From: Symbiodinium sp. CCMP2592
Lineage: Eukaryota; Sar; Dinophyceae; Suessiales; Symbiodiniaceae
Reading direction: 5' to 3'
Length of the DNA stretch: 64,000 nt
Assembly (NCBI GenBank): GCA_905221615.1
Contig: CAJNDT010003513.1
Location: forward strand, 654,277 to 718,276
Numbering within the stretch: position 1 is the first letter of the stretch; each line of letters starts with the position of its first letter. Position numbers and translations under genes: made by a program. Below the pieces are notes generated by a model. It made no database searches and was not told the origin of the DNA. It saw only the letters and a program-made list of their open reading frames with translations. Of this stretch, positions 30,891-43,100 are shown piece after piece.

Positions 30891-30934
30891 GGGCCGGAGC
30901 AGATCTGCGGATTCTTCGTACATTCCATAGGTCT
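30891..30934 (-). CDS. Region C candidate exon
   Basis: Reads ETYGMYEESADLLRP with a TTGCAG acceptor and CCC|GTCGAG donor. Protein-like, unassigned. Confidence 0.4.
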
Positions 30935-31299
30935 CTGCAAGGCAGAAACCCTAAGCCCGAAACTCTAAGCAAGAAGCCCTAAACCCCACGCCCGATGCCC
31001 CTGAACGCGAGGCTCGAAGCCCTACACCCTTCGTTTGATTTGATTGGCAAGGAAATCTTGCTTCAGTTCAGGCCTTCTCATTCGCGCAGTGGCATTTATG
31101 TCTGGGCCGTGCTGGTCAGCGTGTTGGGGTGTATAGCACTACGTATATCTACTTGTAACTCCAAGGCAACCCTATTGACAATTCTTCCGACCCCTATTAG
31201 CCTATAGTGGTGACTGAGCCTATGGATCCCAAGGCATTCGGGCAGCGAGGTTCAAGGTTGAGGGTGTTCTGTACCCTGAACACCACACCCTGCACACCA

Positions 31300-31396
31300 A
31301 AACACTAGCTTGTAGTCCCTATAGAGGTCGAATCCCTGACGCCGGCAGACCTCGTAGACATCACTGTCTTTCCAATCTTCATCGACGCAATCGTAC
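31300..31396 (-). CDS. Region C candidate exon
   Basis: GCCAG|G acceptor, then YDCVDEDWKDSDVYEVCRRQ. A second frame is also open, so the reading is not secure. Confidence 0.3.
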
Positions 31397-32364
31397 CTGG
31401 CATGTGCACATTGGTGGAGGACAGGAGAGCCCGACAGGGATTGAGAGCAAGGGTAAGAGAGACAGAAGAAGAGCGGCAGAGACGGAGGCATGAACGGAAA
31501 AGACCCCTCAGATACCAAGTCTGTCCTGTAAAGGTCCCTGCAAAACCCAGTAAACTTTCAACTGGGGATGCTCAAGTACGTTGCTTGAATATGGTGCTTC
31601 GAAGTCTCCATGGGTGGGTTCCCAGCATACCCAGTGCCTGAAAGCTCGTGGGAGGCCGCTTTGTGCGCATGTGTATGTGCCTACTCAGTGTCATTGTACC
31701 GTCAGTACTGTGTCTCTTTTGCTGCTTCTTGTGTGTTTGGTTTGTGTGTGTGTGTCTCTTTCCGTTTGACGCCGTTGTGCTTTATAGTCGACGGAGAGGA
31801 TGCTAATCATAAAACGAGGTAATAACCCCGGAACGGAGTGTATGGTATAGGCCTCAAAAACACCGTTGATTTAACCATCGGGCGATAAGATCTCTCAGCC
31901 ATAGGCCCATGACTGAGATTGTGCTGAGTATAGTATACGGACATCGAGGGGATACTGTATTACGAGGTTTATGGGCGTGTCGTGGCTGAATCGCGATGAG
32001 GGCTTAATTGATTGCAATGGTGGAACCCTGAGCAAGTGGTGCTGAATGAGTGACGGAGGTTGGCGTAACGGCGTAACGCTTCCACTATCGGGGTTGTACG
32101 ACTCCTGACTTTTTCCTGCAAGTGTAAACTTGAGGGACCCAGCTTCCACGAAGCCCTACATGCCACATTGTATTCTACGTCCTGAGCCATAAGCCAAGTG
32201 AACCAAACTGCCAATCATGTCATGATAACCAGCTCGCGGGGTCGGGTCTACAAAATGATAGCCTGACAAAGAGCTCCTTGGGGGAACACAGTAAGCCACT
32301 GCTCAGCAGTTGGGTGGAGAGAAGGGTTTGGGTTTAGTAGGTCGCAGGGCAAGCCAGAAACAGC

Positions 32365-32444
32365 ACAAGTAACCTACCTTTTTCAGGACGTATATAAATA
32401 CATCATATTAAGGAACCCTAAAAAGGTAGGTTCCTTGGATTCCA
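32365..32444. mobile_element. Foldback element, family Q
   Basis: Arms AAGTAACCTACCTTTTT / AAAAAGGTAGGTTCCTTG. Confidence 0.72.
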
Positions 32445-32589
32445 GGTAAACCCTAAGCCCCACCCAAAGGTGACGAGGCCGAGGTCTTCCACAAACGACC
32501 TTTTTCCGTGCGGGCGGCCGCAGCGCGATCTGCACTCAGTCCTGACAGGAGCACAGGGCCCAAGGTGTGCAAGGCCCCTTTAGGCCCTA

Positions 32590-32762
32590 AACCCCTCAAC
32601 CCTAGAACCCCAAACCCTAAACCCTAAAACCCCAAACCCGAAACCCTAAAAACCCCAAAGCCTAAACCCTAAAACCCCAAACCCTAAACCCTAAAACCGT
32701 AAGCCGTAAACCCTATACCCCAAACCCTAAACCCTAAAACCCTAAACCCCAAACCCTAAATC
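32590..32762 (-). repeat. Interstitial telomere-like repeat (CCCTAAAACCCC)
   Basis: Mixed CCCTAAA and CCCTAAAACCCCAAA units. Confidence 0.88.
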
Positions 32763-33009
32763 GTCAGTTGGGGCATCGGGCCACTCTTTACAGAGACTTC
32801 CTCGCCACATGCCTCACTTCAGCCGATTCAAAAATTAAGGTCAAAAGCAACCGCAACTCGAAGCTGTGGCACCGAACAGACTGATTCCTCAGAGAAACCA
32901 AACCACCAATATGTGGCTATGAAGAACGGCATATATCGATTACACCCCCATGCTGACTTCTGCACTGTCTTACCACAGATTTCGAGAAAAGACATGTGCC
33001 CTCACCCCT

Positions 33010-33165
33010 CTACGAAACCAGGCGTCCGAAAGTCTCTGGAACCTACAGGAAGGAGATGTTCGAAGGATGCAGACGTGGGCCGAAGGAATATTGAGAGGAT
33101 TTGGGCACAAGGCCTTCCACTTCGAAAGGATTTTTGTGGCATATCCAAACAAACTTGCATAGAGG
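33010..33165 (+). other. Protein-like plus-strand open stretch
   Basis: Contains ESLWNLQEGDVRRMQTWAEG then ILRGFGHKAFHFERIFVAYP. It looks like protein, but the minus strand is open too and every proven gene here is on the minus strand. Confidence 0.25.
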
Positions 33166-33592
33166 CTACAAAACACTACATCTAGGCGCTGTGGTTCAGC
33201 ACAAATGCCGGTTCTAGGCTTTTAGTCGAACGCTGGAAACCCTAAACCGACCCTTAAACCTGTACAACCTCAAAGGGTCTAAGTATCATTATGGTGTGTA
33301 CTTAGACCCCAAAAAAACCCGACCCCTGAACAAGCCTGGATGTCATCCTCCTCGGACATGTCGGAGTCCATGAACACACCACCTCATCGAGGCTTTCAAA
33401 CTCTTCTACCTTAGATGGTTAATCTTCCTACGCCATAAAACCTAAACTACCATATTCCTGATATGACCCATGTTGGCGGAAGAGTTTTCAATCTGGGGTC
33501 TACATTAGGGTCAGGGACCTGGAGTTCCACTTGAGCTACCCAAGGATCCAAAGTACCGAAAACAGAACGTAGAATGTAGACTTTCGCGATTC

Positions 33593-33700
33593 GGAATTAC
33601 TAGTATGACTTAGGGAAGTATACCCCCCCATAATGGTACCAAGGAAACCTTAAACCCTGAACCTTGAAGATGAGTTAGGGAAGTATCCCCAAGGGCCCTG
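33593..33700. mobile_element. Foldback element, family K (rearranged)
   Basis: TATGACTTAGGGAAGTAT occurs twice with telomere-like sequence between. Confidence 0.5.
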
Positions 33701-33739
33701 TAGGTTTAAAGGATTTTCAGGATCCTTGGACCACGGCCA

Positions 33740-33799
33740 GCGAGGTCGCTCGGCGACGAGACGTCATCCTGGTCCGGTGGGGCTTTGGCACTGGGTATC
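33740..33799 (-). CDS. Region C candidate exon
   Basis: AACAG|G acceptor, then IPSAKAPPDQDDVSSPSDLA. The acceptor abuts a CCCTAAACCCCAACAG telomere-like stretch. Confidence 0.4.
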
Positions 33800-33991
33800 C
33801 TGTTGGGGTTTAGGGTTTTGGGGCTTAGGGTTTAGGGTTTTGGGGCTTAGGGTTTAATTGGGGTGTTGGTGAAGCGGTTAGCCAAGGCTACTGGTTCAGG
33901 GATAGGGCTTAGTTAAGGGATTGCGTTTCGTGCCGCCGTCAATCTGTTGCTCCACAGGTACGGAGAATCATACAGGGATCCACCCTTAGGG

Positions 33992-34085
33992 TCCATGTAC
34001 TCATATAGTATATACTTAGGCCTTAAAGTACCTAAATAGGGACCCCTTTAAGGCTTAAGTATCTACTATAAAGGTACATGGATCC
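33992..34085. mobile_element. Foldback element, family G
   Basis: Complete; flanked on both sides by a GATCCACCCTTA-like repeat. Confidence 0.8.
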
Positions 34086-34091
34086 ACCCTT

Positions 34092-34218
34092 ATAACTAGA
34101 AACCCTAAACCCTAACCCTAAATCCTAAACCCTAAACCCTAAATCCTAAACCCTCAACCCTAAATCCTAAACCCTAGAATCTAGGGTTTAGGATTTTGGG
34201 TTTAGGGTTTAGGATTTA
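34092..34218. repeat. Telomere-like inverted pair
   Basis: CCCTAAATCCTAAA array flips at about 34176 to TTTAGGATTTTGGGTTTAGG, forming a natural hairpin next to a region C exon. Confidence 0.85.
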
Positions 34219-34223
34219 GCTCC

Positions 34224-34310
34224 CTAGAAGGACGGAAGCGCGAAGTTCGGCTCCTCGTCCTCCAAGTGCGACGTCAGAAAGTCGGGAAGTAAGTCGTCCA
34301 TGAATGTTGC
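34224..34310 (-). CDS. Region C candidate exon (acidic)
   Basis: ACAG|GCA acceptor, then ATFMDDLLPDFLTSHLEDEE. Either a terminal exon (TAG at 34224) or cut earlier at one of the GA donors. Confidence 0.45.
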   Translation of the reverse strand, partial: ATFMDDLLPDFLTSHLEDEEPNFALPSF

Positions 34311-34324
34311 CTGTACCGAAAAGA

Positions 34325-34428
34325 TGGGAGTTGCCGAAAATGGGGGACCCTAATATAGTGCCCTAAATAGTAGGATCCTTATTAGTAGGACCCCAAAGCA
34401 AGGTACCCCTAATTTCGGAAACTCCCAG
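34325..34428. mobile_element. Foldback element, family B
   Basis: Complete copy 15 bp from the right edge of a region C candidate exon. Confidence 0.85.
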
Positions 34429-34887
34429 ATGTGACCCTAATTTACTTATGCACATGGAGACCTCTGTTGTGGACTCTTACAGGATGTAATAGCCAGGGTA
34501 TTTCAAGCGAGGGAGGTTGTAGGTATGCAACTAGCGCCTGCCTGAAGCCTGGGCCTACCTTCAGCTGGCCTAGCCTACTTTTATGGAGCTTCGCTATAAC
34601 TTCTACAATCAGAACTTTGCTTTTGACACCTGCAACAACATGGGGTGGATGTATGTAGGAGCGAATAGGGCATCGTTGCTGGATTTTGGTTGAACCTGAA
34701 TCCGAACTCTCAAAGGGCCAGAAGAAGCCTCGCACATGCAGAGGTTGGTAGCATCCTTGTTGCACGATTTCTCGAAACAGGCACCCCGTTGCTAAGCTGT
34801 CGAAATTTGAACACGGGTTTAGGGTTTGGGTCGCAAAACATCGGCGCATAGTCTGTTTCTGCAGCGGAAAATCGATTAGAGTGAGAC

Positions 34888-35016
34888 ATCTTTGTCCGCA
34901 TCTGCTTCATCCGGCCAATCGCCGGAGTCTTTGCCACCAGAACGCAGGCAAAGAATATGCACAACCAAGTTGCGATGTGGACAGCTCATGTCGCCGAGAT
35001 CAACCCCAACCCCCAT
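34888..35016 (-). CDS. Region C first candidate exon (unrecognised)
   Basis: ATG at 35016 opens MGVGVDLGDMSCPHRNLVVH, then an acidic stretch GDWPDEADADKD. Ends either at GAT|GTCTCA (GT donor) or at TAA 34876. It begins 120 bp after the CobW-family stop, so neighbouring genes would be tightly packed. Confidence 0.4.
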
Positions 35017-35135
35017 CTCTGCAAGCCTACGCCTCCTCACCTGTTAACAGCATCAAAACAGACACCAATAAACCACAAGACCTCCCTGATATAGTTTTCA
35101 TCAACCTAAACCTAAACCTGCTTGCAGGCTTCCTC

Positions 35136-35213
35136 TCAATTCTCGTCGTCGCTGGCATCTAAGAACACGTCGCCCATCGTCGCCTTCCAGCCATCTATGC
35201 CCATAGCCATCTC
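35136..35213 (-). CDS. CobW-family GTPase exon 21 (stop)
   Basis: Encodes EMAMGIDGWKATMGDVFLDA then an acidic end and TGA; M-G-x-x-x-W-K followed by GD is the usual C-terminal pattern. Acceptor GCAG|GAG. Confidence 0.88.
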   Translation of the reverse strand, partial: EMAMGIDGWKATMGDVFLDASDDEN

Positions 35214-37115
35214 CTGCTTGCTTGCTGCCTTTGGGCTTCTGGGCTTGGTGGGATCACAGGCTTCGGGACACCAGTCCGGCCCAAGTTTCTGCGCGGAGTT
35301 CGCCATGATGGCTTACTGGACGACTACCGTGGGTCTACTGTGGTAGAATGTAGGGTTTCTATAGTAGGAATTACTATTATGACTTAGGGAAGTATCCCCC
35401 ATAACAGTACATCTAGGATACCCAGTGACCTAAGAATAAAAAGGCCTCTCTTTTTGGTATTGGGTAACTTTATAAGGAACCTAGGACTACAAAAAGGGAA
35501 TAAGGGTACTACTGGGCATCCTAGGAGGAGTCGGGTCTCCTCATCTGTCAGAAGACAGCTGTCCAGGATCTGCTGGACCTTCTCGTGCTTAAGGTCCTTC
35601 CCGATGAAGACCATGTCCTGCTCAACTGATGAGGGGTGTATTATAGTGTCATTTACGAATACGGCTGAGAGGGTAAAACGGTTGCGACTTAAGGGGTGAG
35701 GGTTTGTTTAGGGTCTACTGATGGGCTAAACCCTAAACCCTAAACCGTTGGGGGGCCCTAAACCCTAAACCGGGGGCCAGGGAGTTGTCTCGGGATCTGG
35801 GTCCGACAAGGGTGTCCGGTGCTGTCAGTCGCCTCTCGTGCTTGGTACCTTGGATTGAGGGTAGGGCTAGGGTTTTAGGGTTGCAATTTGAGGATGCCGT
35901 CCCTAAACGCTATGAACCCTAACCCCAAACCCTTAAAGCCCAAACGGGTTTATGTCCGCGTGGATGCGTGGATGACCAGTTCTAGTATGCCCACGAGGTA
36001 TCTTTATCTGACCGCTGCAAATTAGGGCTCATTGCTGCGATTTCTTTACAACGAACATGTATGCTTCGAAAGTGGGATGCTGGTGAAGAGCCAAACCACA
36101 GCTCGACAGCAAGAAGTATCCCCTCTACACCTACAGTGCGCCAGTTTTGTTCATCAGCCCATACTCAGTCTTAAACCCTAAAATCCTAAACCCGAAAACG
36201 CCAAAGCCCTAAACCCTGCTCCTGATCCCTGAACCGTAAATTGCACGGTTTGGCAGGCCTGTCTCCGGTCTCCGAAGGGAGGATGAAAGTCTTTGCAGAC
36301 TGTGGCCTGGGAGACCGAAGAAGTCGAAACTCCTAAAGGATGTAGGTTAGAAGTTGCCCGCCCCCACCCTGTAATAGTGCATTATATTAGGGCCCTGCTA
36401 TATTCCTACTCTACCACTATTACAGGGTGGGGGCAGCTTCGAAAATGTTGGCTTTAGGGTTTCTGGCTTTGGGTAGAAGCTCTACTATGCCCTGTACTAC
36501 CTCCCTGACCCTCCTGAGAATGAGGTCCCTTCAGTCGATATCCCACTAACCCTGAACCCCAAAAGCCCTTAGCCCCCATAAATCAAACTCCCAAAACACC
36601 TTAAACCCCCAAAAACCCCAAGCCTAAACCCTGAAGCCACAACACCCCCCAAAACCCTGAAGCCCTTGAACCCCTACTCCCCTTTTCGACCCCTTTAAAG
36701 AAACCCCTAAAACCCACTTTAAAGAGGCCTAAACCCCTGCATGCGCAGTTCCAAAATCCCCAAGTCGAGTTGCACGCTCCGCTTCGGAGCCGCCCCAGGC
36801 CGCGGATTGGAGAGTCAGCCAGCGTTCCTCTGGCTCTTGAGGTTTTGGGCTTTAGGGTTCGAGGGTTGGGGTTTTCGGATTCAGGGTTTCGGGTTTAAGG
36901 CTGTAGGATTCAGGGGTTAGGGGTTTAGTGTTCAAGGGGTAGGGTTTAGGGAAGTTGAGGGCTTAATTTGGGTCAACGGGTCATCAAGAGCATCCAGGAG
37001 CTTGAAAGGAGAAGGAATCTTCCTTCTTAATTAGCGTGTCCTGACTCTAAGGTCGATAGATAGATATTGACAGATAGGAAGGTAGGTGGATGGATGGATG
37101 GATGGATGGATGGAT

Positions 37116-37153
<38 letters not shown>

Positions 37154-40100
37154 CCTGTCAGACCAAAAGGAGTTACGTTGGAGGTTTTCCCTGATCAAAA
37201 ACACCGGAAGCATTGACAGTCGAGTCGCTGGAAACTGGATCGTGAGCATGTTGCCGGCCTTGCGCTGGGTTTTGAGTGGGACCACCCAGCCCAGCGCCCA
37301 TAAATTTCAGGGTTTAGGGTTTGAAACGTTAAGCCCTAAATCCTTAAGCCCGGGGCCCTACACTGTAAAGACAGCTACAAATTCAGTACCGAACATTGTT
37401 GACTGATCCTTACAAGACAACCTACTGTAACATGCAGCACTGTGGAATCTCTGGAGATGATGTCGATGGCTTTGTAGGCTTTGCTTTTATTATGCTTCAA
37501 AATACCCTGCAAAACCATAAAACCACTTAGCCCCTAAGAACCCCCCCCCCCCAATAACCCCCATCACACCCCCAAAACCCTAAACCCTGAACACTCAGCC
37601 TGACTGAAGATGCCCATGAGGTCGTGCCGGTTCGCCAGCCACAAGAATCCTGTTTAGGGTTTAGGGGCTCAAAGGTGTAGACCCTAAACCCTAAACCATA
37701 AGCCGCAAGAATCCTGTTGAGGGTGTAGGGGTTGAGGGGGGTTGAGGTTAGGAGCCCCGGCAAGCCCATGGGCATTAGGGTTTAAGGGTTTGGAGTTCAG
37801 CGTTTAGGATTTAGGATTCAGGGTTTTGGGGACACTATGGAAAGCATACATACGGGTTTATGCAGGTTTTCCTGGCCTTAGCGTTCGGGTTTCATAGAGG
37901 TTTAGATGGCTTTTGTACAGTTTCATACAATTGTATTGAAGAACTTGCCCAGGAGCCCTAAACCCCGAAAGGAATCGTTAAAGCAATCCTGAAAGGAACC
38001 CTTAAAGGAACCTTTGGGAGCGCCTTTGCTCCGGAGGAGGCCACCGAAGGTCTCCTCACGAAGCCGCTTTTTCTTGGAAGCCTCGGAGACATTAATTGGA
38101 AGCCTGTTTAGAGTTTAGAGCTTAGGGTTTAGCGGTTTAGGGCTTAGGCCGTTTAGGGGTTTAGGGTTTAGGGGTTTTGGGTTTAGGAGTTTAGAGGTTA
38201 AAGGGGCTTAAAGGCTTTAGGGTTTAGGGGTACTCCGTTTAGGGTTGAGGGGTTTAAATTTAGAGGTTTAGGGTATCGAGGCAGGGCTCCCTTTCTTTTG
38301 CTTTAAGGGTTTAGGGCTTAGGTTATCTCTAAGCGTTTAGGAAGCCAGAAAAAATTCTTATTTTAGGGGTTGAGGATTTTAACGTCCTGTTGAGGGTTTA
38401 AGTTTTGGCTCTCTGGCAAGGGTCTAAGGATTTGGAGATGGGGTTGGTAGTTCGGGGTGTCCAGCGGTGCTAAAGCATAAGCTCCCCAGCATGTTTTTCC
38501 TTCGGATCCATGGAAAAAAGGCTTCGGGTTTAGGATTTGCAGGTACAATGACTGCGGACGGTATAGTCCTGCAGGGCAAGCCATATACCCGTATAAAAGT
38601 TTAATCCTTGAGCTCAAGATCTCTGAGTGCCAGGGCCGGTGACAACCCTTTAGGGGTGAGGGGTTTATAGGGCTTTAGAAGATCAGGGCTCAGGGAAAAC
38701 ACTGGTCTTCTAAGCTTGCTTGCTGAGTTACCTGGCTCAAACGGGAGGATGCAGAACGCTTAAGCCGTACACAGCTACATGAGCTGACCAAACCCACGCA
38801 ACCTTAAACCCGCACAGCAGGCCTTAAAGCATTAGCAGGGGACTGTGCCTCGACACCCCAACTACCCTCCGTTGCAATGCCTGAACTGTCAGCACAGGAT
38901 GCTTGACGGCTCCGGCAATATTCGTAGTAGCCTTTTCTGAGCCCTTATGTCAGTCCAGACACTAGACTCTAAACCTCAAAGCCGTATAGATGGCTCTTGC
39001 CATCCGGGGGCTTCTGCTTGACTTCGCCGTATTGCCGCCTCGCTGTGGGCCTGCAGAAGGGGGGGTTTAGGTTCAGGTCAGTACTATAGCATAAGGGGCC
39101 TATGTAGTTACGCTACTTGGGGGGGATAGTATAATGAGTATAATGGGAGGGTCTGGGATCTACCGATCCAAAAGCGGATCTGCATTGCCCGGGACCCCAG
39201 AACCCGAAGCGGCAGAGTTCGCCATGAGCCCGCGACGTGGTTTCGCGATGAGTCATGGAGGATCGGGTGTGCCGCAGTTCTTGCCATCGTGGTGATGACC
39301 ATTGCGCACAAAATAGCAACTGCCCTGGCCAAGTGCACAGACGAGGGCGAGTGGTGGAAGTAGATCAAAGTCCAGCGGGAGAATATGGAGGAGACGCAGA
39401 CAGAAGCTAGTGCGATCACTGCAGGCTCCCTGACTGTCAAACGCAGTTGCTATCATCTGTCGCTTGAGGCAAACGCTTGCCACCGCTTCATGCCCATTCT
39501 GCACGGGGAGCCTGGGGATCATGTTGGTCACTGTGTCTCCGTCCTTATCGGAACTGACGTGCTGCTCTTCATTGCCTCGGCTGGTTTGGGCAGTTTGGCC
39601 CCGGCCCACTGGAAATCAGAAGCCCTGCGTCGGCAGCTTGCTCAACGAGTACTGTAGGGCGCTCGGCGGCGTGACGGCCTGCTGGTGGTTCCAAGCTGGG
39701 CACGTCTACTTGCATGGAAACTTCATCAAAGATACTACCCCGGAGATAGCTTTCTGCTTTTGTTCTGTGCCTCTTAGACGTGTTTTGCGTCATCGGGTTC
39801 GTCAAGCAGGCAGACTCCGTCCAGAAGAGGGGTGGGAGTTGTGAGAGTTGTGATGGCATCGGCCATAACGGCGCGAATGTGGCATGTTCCCCGAGTGTGG
39901 TCGCTGCGGATGCTGATTTATAATCAATGCGGGAGTCGACTTGGTTGGCCTCTTTTGGGAGAAAGCTTGTGAAACTCAGCCTTCGAGTCATGGACTCCGC
40001 AACCGCCCGGTAATTGGGACAGCCTTGGCAGCCAGGCTGCTGCTGGGCTGCGTTGTCATGTTATCGCGGCTAGGTACTGGTACACTGTTCCCATTGCCAC

Positions 40101-43100
40101 GAAGAAGGAGTCAGACAGTGTTTTGCATAGCGGAAAACGCGTTCATTGCCACTATGTTTTTCGTGAGTACGGCTCGTGCGTACGATGGTTCATGGAGTGT
40201 GCTACCGCAGCAGAGCTGCAGAGCGACAGTCAGTGCACTTCATGCCGAGTGTGACGGCATTAACATGAACATGCAGGAATGGCCTTTGGGATACGCCATG
40301 CGGGGCCTGAAGCTTGCAGTTTGCCTCTCTGCCCCATGGGGAACAAGGCTCAAGCTTTTAGCATGTCTGTTATGATGTCAGTATATTACCTCCAAAGAAG
40401 GTGTTCCAGCATCTCGGGTATGTCGTTAGATAGTCGTGTTGTGCAGGGTGGCCTCATTCATACCCATGAGGAAAATCCTGCGCAGTTGTGCGCCTGCTTC
40501 GCACTGCACGTTGAGGCTTCATTTCGATTCCAAGTGCAGCTCATGCGTATGTTATGGTGTGACATCTTATTGATTTTGAGTGTGAAGCGTTGCTAGTGCT
40601 ACGGTTTTTCAGCTCTGTGCTACCGGCTTCACGCCGCACAGCATCTTGCGCACCTCACTGTGCGATCGCCCAGATTACTGCACGGCTCACTGCTGAGCAG
40701 TTTGCGAGCGCAAACTGAGGATTTGCACTTGCCCCGGAATTCATCTGTGGAATAGGCGCGTTCGTACTCGGACCCACAGCCTCACGAGGAGGAAGAAGAA
40801 GAGGATAATGGGCCTCAAAACCCTATTCTAATTCTTATGGCCCCTATACAGTACGTGAGGGAACCCCAACTAACACTGCATACTCAGGCCCGAATATTAT
40901 GCTCGAGCCTCGTTTTCCGCGTCGGTCTCGTGAAGGACAAAGAACTTCCCGACAAAGGTTTCGTCAAACCGGACGGGGTGGAAAGGCCGGCGAGCACGGT
41001 ACCTAGCCCAAACACGAAACCCTGAATAGTAATCCTATACGCGCCAAACCCTCACGGCTGTAGGTCTTTGAGCCTTTGAGCTGATAAGCAGGTTTAGGGT
41101 CAGGCTTCTGGGAACGCGTGCGGGATTTGGTACAATACATGCTGCGGCCCGTTCTAATTTTGTACAAGGGTTTAGCTGTTGAAATCAAGGCCTATCCCGA
41201 AACCCGGAGCCCTGACTAGACTGCCAAAGTGCAGAAAGGACGTGATGCCGAATCGGATCTCGTGTCGGGTCTGTCGCGCTGCAGGAGCCAGAATGACATC
41301 GGAGATACCTGGGCGTTAAGCCCCTTTAACTTCAAGGCTCCTTGGGGTTTAGGGTTTAGCTGATCTTAATGTTCTTTGCTGCGGGGGATGCGGTGGCATG
41401 TGATGACGCGGTACTTGTACGTACTCGGACAGCTATAGGGTCATGCCACAACCGCACCCTTTAAAACCCTGAACCCTGACACCGACGTAAACCCTAAGCC
41501 CTAGCACCTAAACCGTGAACACTAAACCGTAAGACCGAAGACCTAAACCTCAAGCCTTGCGCCGGAACGCCGGACTCCAAACCGCTTGACTGCGGTACCA
41601 AGCCCGCAACATGACTCAAAGCCGGATCATCCCTGAAGCCCCCCAAAAACCGCGCGACTCTCCCGATTGCAATGAACTGAACCCCCAGATCGCAAGACCT
41701 CAATGCTGAAGACCTGAATGCCCCCGGTTTCGGTGCCCAGAGATTTTGGACCTCCCTAAACCCTAAATCCTACTTGAATCCTGAACTTAAGCTTAAGGTA
41801 TGCACTCACAGATGTAATGGCCCAGAGGGTACTCACCCAAACCATAGCGGGAGCTCCTACAATATGTAACAGTACTTAGGATCCTTTGGGTGGGGACCCA
41901 GCCAGGATGCCTCTGCTTTTGGTGCTCGGCTGCCGCTTCAACGGTGCGCAGCAAAAGGCCTCTCCCTTCTGCGCCTGCGAGCCAATATAAGCTAAGGCTC
42001 CATGTACCCACATAGTATATACTTAGGCCGTCGTCAAGTACCTATATAGCCCTTTAAGGCTTAAGTATCTACTACAAAGGCACATGGAGCCTTTGGTCTA
42101 GGTTTCTGAGTAGGCCCGGAATGATTAGATTACCCTTTTTCCTACTCTTTGGTTTTAAGAAGGGACCCGAAAAAGAAACCCGACCAATAGGCCACTACTC
42201 ATGAACCTGGTAAGGTACGGGCCGAAGCTGGTAGGGTGTAGGGTGTAGGGATTGCATTAATGTAGGGGCCTGAATAATTACCAACACTCTTTCTGCTCCT
42301 TTTTCAAAACACAGTATGATAGGCTCCAAAACGCTTTTCTACTTGTCAAGGCCCCCAAACATGAGACCAACGATCCCCCGCGACTCCCACCCCGGCCCTC
42401 GACCGCGATCACGACAGAGGAGCTGAAATGATCCAGGTCGGCCCCCGAATACCAAAGTCGACCCCTGCTCCAGAAGCCTTCTTAAGAATCAGCATACGGA
42501 GCCCAAAATCAAGGCCACAAAACCCTAAACTTCCTAAACCCCTATAAACCCCTAAACCTCTAAACCCTAAACCCCAAAACCCTAAACCCCTAAACCCTAA
42601 ACCTCTAAACCCTACAGTAAACCCTAAAAAGGAGAGAAAGGGCAAAGCAAGCTTCGGCTCGGGGGCCCCGCCTAACGAAACCCTGGTCCGTCACGAAACC
42701 CACCTTTGGGGGACCCCCTAAGGCCCTTTGTGGGGACCCCTACCCTACAATGGGCTATATAATGGGTATATAATGGCTATATTATGGGGCTTCAAGGGGG
42801 CTTCAAAGGGGTCTTAAAGGGCCCCTAAACCCCAAACCCTTAAACCCTTAAACCCTAGACCACCTTTGGAGGACCCCCTAAGGGCTCCTTTGATGTCCAT
42901 ACGAGGGTCTCTAGGTGCTCCCTTTAAGGGTTCCTTTAACTTCTGGCCCTTATCAGTCGGTAGTTGGGGGATAATAGCGGGTTTTTGGGGGTTCAGGTTA
43001 CTCAAGGACTTTCGGGGTTCAGGCTTCGAGTTTAGGGGATTAAGGTTTAGGCTGAAGCGTCGAAGAATAATCTTCTGACATCATCAGCAGCAAGTAAATA

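Noticed and set aside
32460-32580. GC-rich stretch open on both strands (KGDEAEVFHKRPFSVRAAAR on plus)
   Set aside because: Coding potential looks equal on both strands, so I could not assign it.
35384-35539. C-terminal extension of exon 20 reading LGCPVVPLFPFCSPRFLIKL
   Set aside because: This is the family E foldback element read through; the same peptide appears at other E copies (for example 7082-7336). The true donor is at 35540.
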